In this document: piece by piece, positions 6,367 to 9,932 of the stretch | Numbering within the stretch: the first letter of the stretch is position 1 | How the letters are laid out: every line of letters begins with the position of its first letter | Assembly: GCA_017528675.1 (NCBI GenBank) | Contig: JAFXOO010000346.1 | Coordinates: forward strand, 1 to 9,932 | Reading direction: 5' to 3' | Source of the DNA: Oscillospiraceae bacterium | Lineage (GTDB): Bacteria; Bacillota; Clostridia; Oscillospirales; Ruminococcaceae | DNA length: 9,932 nucleotides | The notes under the pieces: generated by a model | The model's database searches: none | What the model was told of the DNA's origin: nothing | The model's input: only the letters and a program-made list of their open reading frames with translations | Translations under genes and position numbers: made by a program

Positions 6367-8943
6367 TTACACCTCCAGAAGCGAGCGCTTCATTAGCGCC
6401 AGGTCATAAACATCAAGTACGCCGTCTGTCATGGCATCACCGGCAGCGGCATTGGCAAGCTTTGTGCCTTTGTGCAGCCATTTGGTCATGGCGATGATGT
6501 CGGCAGTGTCGAATCTGCCGTCATTCGTCACATCATACTGCACAGCACTTGTTTCCGGCGCAGCATAGCCGAAAAGCGCCACCTCATTCAGTGCGCCGCC
6601 GCCCTTGACGATGCGGAGCTTGTCGGTCGGTGCAGAATCCTCCGTCAGTGAAATACTCCGGGACATATAGCTGCCCAGATCGCTTGACCACAGGAGTTTT
6701 CCGGTGTTGGCATCGTAGATTTCAAGGCTGCCTGTACCGAAGGTATCATACACGCCGAATCCGGTCAGAATATAGGGCTTGTCGAGCGTGATCTCGGTGG
6801 AGAAGCCGGAAGCGGTGACATCTGTTTCGGGCGTTTTCAGGTCTTTGGTGTCACCATAGATGAATGCCGGCATGGAGTCCGGCTCATCGAACATCCGCTC
6901 AGACTGAGCCTGTGCGGTATCCTTCTCCGCCCGGATGGCCTGCGGTCTGATATACTGCCCACGGCCGTTCACGATGGTCTGCTCCGTGCCGGAAAAGCGT
7001 ACAAATACCGGCGTTTCGGAAACATCCACCTGCACCTTTCCCGACTTGACGGAGAGGGCCTTTGTCACACCCTCTGCATAGGTGCCGGGGGTTGTCTGGT
7101 AAGCAAAGCCAGCCGTTCCGGCAGAGAGCGTATAACCCTTGACAACCTTGTCCTCGTTGGTAGGTGACCACAGACAGTGGATGGTATCGCCCGTCCGACG
7201 GTCGGTAAAGACATAGTCCATCACGCCGTCTTTGGAGGCATCCTGCGTGAAATCGGCATCCTTCAGGGTATTTGTCAGGCATGCGGTATAATACCACGCC
7301 AGCTTCTTGCTCCATTCGCCCTTTCCGGTGGTAAGGCCGGAATTGTAATACACACCCTCGCCCTCATCCCGGAGCTGGAACTTGGTCATTCTGTCCACGT
7401 CCGCACCGACGGCAAGCAGGTAGGTTCTTGCCACACGCTGTGCATAGCGGAGCTGGTACTTTGCATTATCGTGGCTGTCCGTGTTTTCGGCCTCGCAGTC
7501 TGCCATGGGAATTTCAAATTCCGAAATCCACAGCTCCGTGCCGGGAGCGTTTTTGTCAATCCACGCCTGAAGCTGCTTTACATGTTCCACAAAGCCCGAA
7601 TCTTCGGGGTTATAGGTATCAGGCCCCATGTGGACGTTGAGGATATCCACGGCAAATTTACCGTCCTTCCGATGATAGGCAAACCAGAGCCGCATCTCGT
7701 CGAGGTATTGCGTCAGCGCATCCGGCGTGAGCAGGCCGCCGATGGCGAGCTTGAAGTTCGGGTCAGCATTCCGGACGCCTGCGTTCGGGATTGTCCCCTC
7801 AAGGCCGTCATAATCCGCAGAGCACATTGCTGCCATTTCTGCCGGGGAGAAATAATTCGCCTTGCCGCTCCAGGTTTTGTTCGGCTCGTTGGAGTTTTCC
7901 AGCGCTCCGAGCAGTCCCAAGCCGGTCTTCGGCTCGGAGCCCTCTGACACATTCAGGGTCGCAGGATCAACATCCTTGTTGGAGCCGTAGCGTGCCGCCA
8001 CCTGATAGAAGGCCTGTGCATGGAGCGCATAGCTTGCCGGGTCTGTGGTATCTGCGCCGGACGGTACCGGAATTTCCGGGGGCTTTTCGCCGGAGACATA
8101 GGGCGAGCCTCCCTGGAAGCACGGAATGACGGAGATATTCCGGTCAGCCATCGCCTGGTAAAAGCTGTCCATATCGCCCCAGGTACCCTGGGTGAATTTC
8201 ACCTTTCCGCTGTCGTCGTACAGCCAGCTAAAATTGTGGTACTCCCGGACATTGCCGCCCGCCATGATCGCCGTCATCGGGTCATCAATGAACGCATTGA
8301 AGCCGATGCGCTGACCGGCGGTCAGGTTCGTTCTGGGGAGATCGGCAGGAGACGGAGCGGTCGTTTTCTTCTGGGCATCTGTCAGCTCACTTTTCTGATA
8401 GCCATAAATTGCCAGTTCGCTGACGCCTGCATCGCCGCATCGTGTGGTAAAGCGCAGGTAGCGTGTCTCGGCAGGCTTCTCAAATGTGATGCCACGCCAG
8501 GAATTGTAGCTGTCCGTCTCGAAGGAGGTCAGCGCTTTCCAGCCGTACGGCTCGCCGTATTCCACATTCCATGTCTGCACATCATTGGTGTCGAGAAAAC
8601 AGAGTCCGGTTACGACAAAGTTTGCTCCAAGGTCAATAAACATCGCATCGTCGCCGTATTCCGCCTGCCAGTTCGGCTTCCAGTTCTTGTTCCGGGTAGT
8701 GGCATCCCACAGCGTCTTGTCCACATTGGTGTTGTCCGGGGAAACGGGAACCTTGTCCTGGTCATCGAACAGAACGGTTGCAGGATTGAGATAATCTGCG
8801 CCGATATACACGAGATTCTCGTCATAGATTTTAAATCCGGATGCATCGAGGAGTGCCGGCGTATCTGCTGCAACAGCGGGAACCGGCAGCGCCGCAAGCA
8901 GCAGCGCACCCGCTGACAGCAGGCAGGGAAGGGTATGCTTCAT
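6367..8943 (-). CDS. Secreted dockerin-bearing glycoside hydrolase, clan GH-A-like barrel, family uncertain
   Basis: An 858-residue extracellular enzyme. A signal peptide (1 to about 26, hydrophobic, ending AVAA) precedes a discoidin (F5/8 C)-like beta-sandwich (about 85-183, ending SELAIYGY) and a TIM-barrel-like catalytic region (about 210-560). The likely acid/base is Glu353 in LENSNEPN and the likely nucleophile Glu475 in LWISEFEIP, 122 residues apart as expected for strands 4 and 7 of clan GH-A. Then come a beta-sandwich (about 570-650), a second galactose-binding-like domain (about 700-793) and a type I dockerin (801-858). The dockerin has two calcium loops, DVTNDGRFDTAD (804-815) and DAMTDGVLDVYD (836-847). 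Dockerins attach enzymes to scaffoldin cohesins, so this should be a cellulosomal enzyme. I cannot name the family; GH39-like or an uncharacterised barrel is possible, and the substrate is unknown. The start follows AAAGGAG (minus, 8952-8958) by 8 bases. First gene of the minus-strand cluster. Confidence 0.9.
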   Translation of the reverse strand: MKHTLPCLLSAGALLLAALPVPAVAADTPALLDASGFKIYDENLVYIGADYLNPATVLFDDQDKVPVSPDNTNVDKTLWDATTRNKNWKPNWQAEYGDDAMFIDLGANFVVTGLCFLDTNDVQTWNVEYGEPYGWKALTSFETDSYNSWRGITFEKPAETRYLRFTTRCGDAGVSELAIYGYQKSELTDAQKKTTAPSPADLPRTNLTAGQRIGFNAFIDDPMTAIMAGGNVREYHNFSWLYDDSGKVKFTQGTWGDMDSFYQAMADRNISVIPCFQGGSPYVSGEKPPEIPVPSGADTTDPASYALHAQAFYQVAARYGSNKDVDPATLNVSEGSEPKTGLGLLGALENSNEPNKTWSGKANYFSPAEMAAMCSADYDGLEGTIPNAGVRNADPNFKLAIGGLLTPDALTQYLDEMRLWFAYHRKDGKFAVDILNVHMGPDTYNPEDSGFVEHVKQLQAWIDKNAPGTELWISEFEIPMADCEAENTDSHDNAKYQLRYAQRVARTYLLAVGADVDRMTKFQLRDEGEGVYYNSGLTTGKGEWSKKLAWYYTACLTNTLKDADFTQDASKDGVMDYVFTDRRTGDTIHCLWSPTNEDKVVKGYTLSAGTAGFAYQTTPGTYAEGVTKALSVKSGKVQVDVSETPVFVRFSGTEQTIVNGRGQYIRPQAIRAEKDTAQAQSERMFDEPDSMPAFIYGDTKDLKTPETDVTASGFSTEITLDKPYILTGFGVYDTFGTGSLEIYDANTGKLLWSSDLGSYMSRSISLTEDSAPTDKLRIVKGGGALNEVALFGYAAPETSAVQYDVTNDGRFDTADIIAMTKWLHKGTKLANAAAGDAMTDGVLDVYDLALMKRSLLEV
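6370..6376 (-). promoter_or_regulatory. Ribosome binding site for the deformylase, inside the glycosidase end
   Basis: GGAGGTG on the minus strand spans the last two codons of the dockerin glycosidase (Glu-Val) and stands just upstream of the deformylase ATG at 6365. The overlap ties deformylase translation to completion of the glycosidase and fixes its start. Confidence 0.8.
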
Positions 8944-8966
8944 CCTGATCTCTCCTTTCGGATGGT

Positions 8967-8985
8967 TGAATTTGCCAGAATTTCA
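8967..8985. promoter_or_regulatory. Candidate operator dyad at the glycosidase transcription start
   Basis: TGAATTT-GCCAG-AATTTCA is a 19-base dyad with 7-base arms (8967-8973 and 8979-8985) and one mismatch in the middle of the arms. It starts about where transcription from the adjacent promoter should begin and covers roughly +1 to +19. The same stretch can also be read as GAATTT repeated directly at a 10-base period. A repressor site is inferred from position alone; no regulator gene is in the window. Confidence 0.35.
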
Positions 8986-8991
8986 CTTTAT

Positions 8992-9020
8992 ATTATACTA
9001 CGCTTTGGAGAAAATGTCAA
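8992..9020 (-). promoter_or_regulatory. Perfect consensus sigma-A-type promoter for the glycosidase cluster
   Basis: On the minus strand TTGACA (9015-9020) and TATAAT (8992-8997) are separated by exactly 17 bases. Transcription should start near 8985, giving a leader of about 40 bases before the ATG at 8943. It is the only strong promoter found for the four-gene minus-strand cluster. Confidence 0.88.
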
Positions 9021-9097
9021 GACGTGACCGCTCTGTCCGGGTATTTTCTGACTGCCGGAAAAGTCACCCTGAAAGCGACCTTTTTCATTCCGGTATG
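9021..9097. other. Divergent intergenic region with overlapping inverted repeats
   Basis: This stretch lies between two divergent promoters. CCGGAA (9055-9060) and TTCCGG (9088-9093) form an inverted repeat just upstream of the VWA gene's -10. A second nested pairing is possible: GTGAC (9024-9028) with GTCAC (9063-9067), enclosing TCCGG (9036-9040) with CCGGA (9055-9059). No gene is seen; the open frame across it toward the VWA gene is excluded by the ribosome binding site further down. Confidence 0.35.
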
Positions 9098-9106
9098 TGT
9101 TATACT
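9098..9106 (+). promoter_or_regulatory. Extended -10 promoter for the VWA gene
   Basis: TGT-TATACT is an extended -10 element (TGn followed by a 5/6 match to TATAAT). No good -35 exists 16-18 bases upstream, where the sequence is ACCTTT-like. Transcription would start near 9113, about 43 bases before the ATG. The inverted repeat at 9055-9093 covers the place where a -35 would be, so an activator may be needed. Confidence 0.55.
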
Positions 9107-9140
9107 ACAATTACGGAAGAACCCGAAACCACACAATCCT

Positions 9141-9149
9141 GAAGGAGGG
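9141..9149 (+). promoter_or_regulatory. Ribosome binding site deciding the VWA start
   Basis: GAAGGAGGG lies 6 bases before the ATG at 9156. It rejects the longer frame opening at 9024, whose first 44 codons would run through the promoter region. Confidence 0.88.
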
Positions 9150-9155
9150 CTAATC

Positions 9156-9806
9156 ATGAACGAAAAGAACAACATCACGGAAATGGTATTCATCCTTGAC
9201 CGCAGCGGCTCGATGGGCGGGCTGGAGAGCGACACGATCGGCGGCTTCAACGCCATGATCGGGAATCAGAAAAAGGAGGAAGGCAAGGCATATGTCACCA
9301 CTGTCCTGTTTGACAACGAGTACGAAGTGCTGCACGACCGTCTGGAACTTTCTGAAGTTCCGCAGATGACGGACAAGGACTACACTGTCCGGGGCTGCAC
9401 GGCACTTCTGGATGCTGTCGGCAAGACCATCCGGCACATCAGCGACGTCCACAGGTACATCCGGGCGGAGGATGTGCCGGCACATACGATCTTCGTAATC
9501 ACGACGGACGGGCTTGAAAATGCAAGTCACGAATTCAGCTATTCTGAAATCAAGGAACTGATCGGAGCCAAAAAGAAGGAAGGCTGGGAGTTCCTGTTCA
9601 TCGGTGCGAACATTGATGCCGCCGAAGAAGCTGCCAGAATGGGCATTCAGCGTGAGAATGCCGCAAACTATGTTGCTGACGGCATCGGCACTGCTGCGGT
9701 ATTTCATGCAGTATCTGCAACGACCGGATTTCTCCGCCGCAACGGAAAGATCAATCAGGGCTGGCAGACAAGCATTGAAGCCGACAATAAGCGCCGCTCC
9801 AAGTAA
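9156..9806 (+). CDS. Stand-alone VWA-domain protein
   Basis: A 216-residue protein that is almost entirely one von Willebrand factor A domain. The metal-ion-dependent adhesion site is intact: LDRSGSMGG gives Asp15-x-Ser17-x-Ser19, with Thr82 in RGCTALLDA and Asp118 in ITTDGLEN completing it. The hydrophobic strands VFIL, FVITT and EFLFIGANID fit the Rossmann-like core. There is no signal peptide or membrane segment, so it is cytoplasmic. The tail (about 192-216) is basic, ending NKRRSK. VWA proteins of this kind bind a partner protein through a divalent metal; no MoxR-type ATPase or other usual partner is visible here, so its role is unknown. I recall very similar single-domain proteins as common in gut Firmicutes. 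It stands alone on the plus strand, divergent from the glycosidase cluster. Confidence 0.92.
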   Translation: MNEKNNITEMVFILDRSGSMGGLESDTIGGFNAMIGNQKKEEGKAYVTTVLFDNEYEVLHDRLELSEVPQMTDKDYTVRGCTALLDAVGKTIRHISDVHRYIRAEDVPAHTIFVITTDGLENASHEFSYSEIKELIGAKKKEGWEFLFIGANIDAAEEAARMGIQRENAANYVADGIGTAAVFHAVSATTGFLRRNGKINQGWQTSIEADNKRRSK

Positions 9807-9848
9807 AGGCAATACCGCACAGAGCTGGTGGTGCAGATGCGCAGTCAG

Positions 9849-9929
9849 ATTTTTCGTCAGATTGTATAGAAATGACGCCGCTGGGCTGGCGCCCAGCAAG
9901 GAATTTCTGTGCAAAATGACGGAAAAGAT
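9849..9929. repeat. Long imperfect hairpin (inverted repeat) downstream of the VWA gene
   Basis: The apex GCTGGGC (9880-9886) pairs with GCCCAGC (9891-9897) around TGGC. Below it AGAAAT (9868-9873) pairs with ATTTCT (9903-9908), then TTG-TAT with GTGCAA using two wobble pairs, then GTCA (9856-9859) with TGAC (9917-9920), and TTTTC (9851-9855) with GAAAA (9922-9926). Only small bulges and internal loops interrupt it, giving about 30 pairs over 80 bases. No T-run follows on either strand within the window, so it is not a standard terminator. It could be a small RNA, a 3' stabilising structure or a palindromic intergenic repeat; the window ends 3 bases later. Confidence 0.6.
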
Positions 9930-9932
9930 GCA

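Noticed and set aside
7177..8916. Long plus-strand open frames (256 and 298 codons) opposite the dockerin glycosidase
   Set aside because: They lie fully antisense to a gene with clear domains, a signal peptide and a promoter, show no recognisable motifs, and are explained by moderately high GC content and codon bias.
9024..9155. N-terminal extension of the VWA protein from an upstream start
   Set aside because: It would run through the promoter region, and GAAGGAGGG with ideal spacing marks the ATG at 9156.
9150..9914. Minus-strand 254-codon open frame opposite the VWA gene
   Set aside because: It is a mirror of the VWA coding sequence, whose MIDAS motif, ribosome binding site and start are all on the plus strand.
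1..9932. CRISPR array, transposase, integrase, tRNA or toxin-antitoxin genes
   Set aside because: I looked for regularly spaced repeats, transposase motifs, tRNA-like folds and paired small genes on both strands and saw none.

Overview
The window looks like chromosome from a fibre-degrading, Gram-positive gut anaerobe, most likely a Ruminococcus or close relative in the Oscillospiraceae. The grounds are a secreted glycoside hydrolase with a C-terminal type I dockerin (a cellulosome-type enzyme), a GH43-type xylosidase/arabinosidase, strong AGGAGG-type ribosome binding sites before nearly every gene, a lipobox lipoprotein, and a short clostridial-style peptide deformylase. Base composition looks uniform and moderately GC-rich by eye. 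I see no insertion sequence, integrase, tRNA, rRNA or CRISPR array. The genus is an inference.

Layout. Positions 1-1265 (+) hold the 3' part of a GH43-family glycosidase gene cut by the window edge. Positions 1407-3196 (+) hold a two-gene unit: a small acidic lipoprotein of unrecognised family overlaps by 4 bases (ATGA) a radical SAM enzyme with a complete SPASM cluster-binding motif. This is the most intriguing item, a possible lipoprotein/radical-SAM modification pair with no short precursor peptide in sight. A long hairpin at 3192-3237 contains the stop codons of both converging genes and probably terminates transcription in both directions.

Positions 3233-8943 (-) read as one four-gene cluster, in transcription order: an 858-residue secreted dockerin-bearing glycosidase of uncertain family, a 136-residue variant peptide deformylase (1 base after it), a 77-base gap, oligoendopeptidase F, and a PARG-like macrodomain protein (2 bases after it). 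The cluster is driven by a perfect consensus sigma-A-type promoter at 8992-9020 (TTGACA, 17 bases, TATAAT) with a dyad at the predicted transcription start.

Divergently, positions 9156-9806 (+) encode a cytoplasmic VWA-domain protein with an intact MIDAS motif, from an extended -10 promoter. It is followed at 9849-9929 by a long imperfect hairpin reaching almost to the window edge.

How the genes work together: the GH43 enzyme and the dockerin enzyme fit plant cell wall polysaccharide breakdown, the latter extracellular on a scaffold, the former probably acting on oligosaccharides. The deformylase, peptidase and macrodomain genes are housekeeping or accessory and have no evident mechanistic link to the glycosidase beyond shared transcription and translational coupling.
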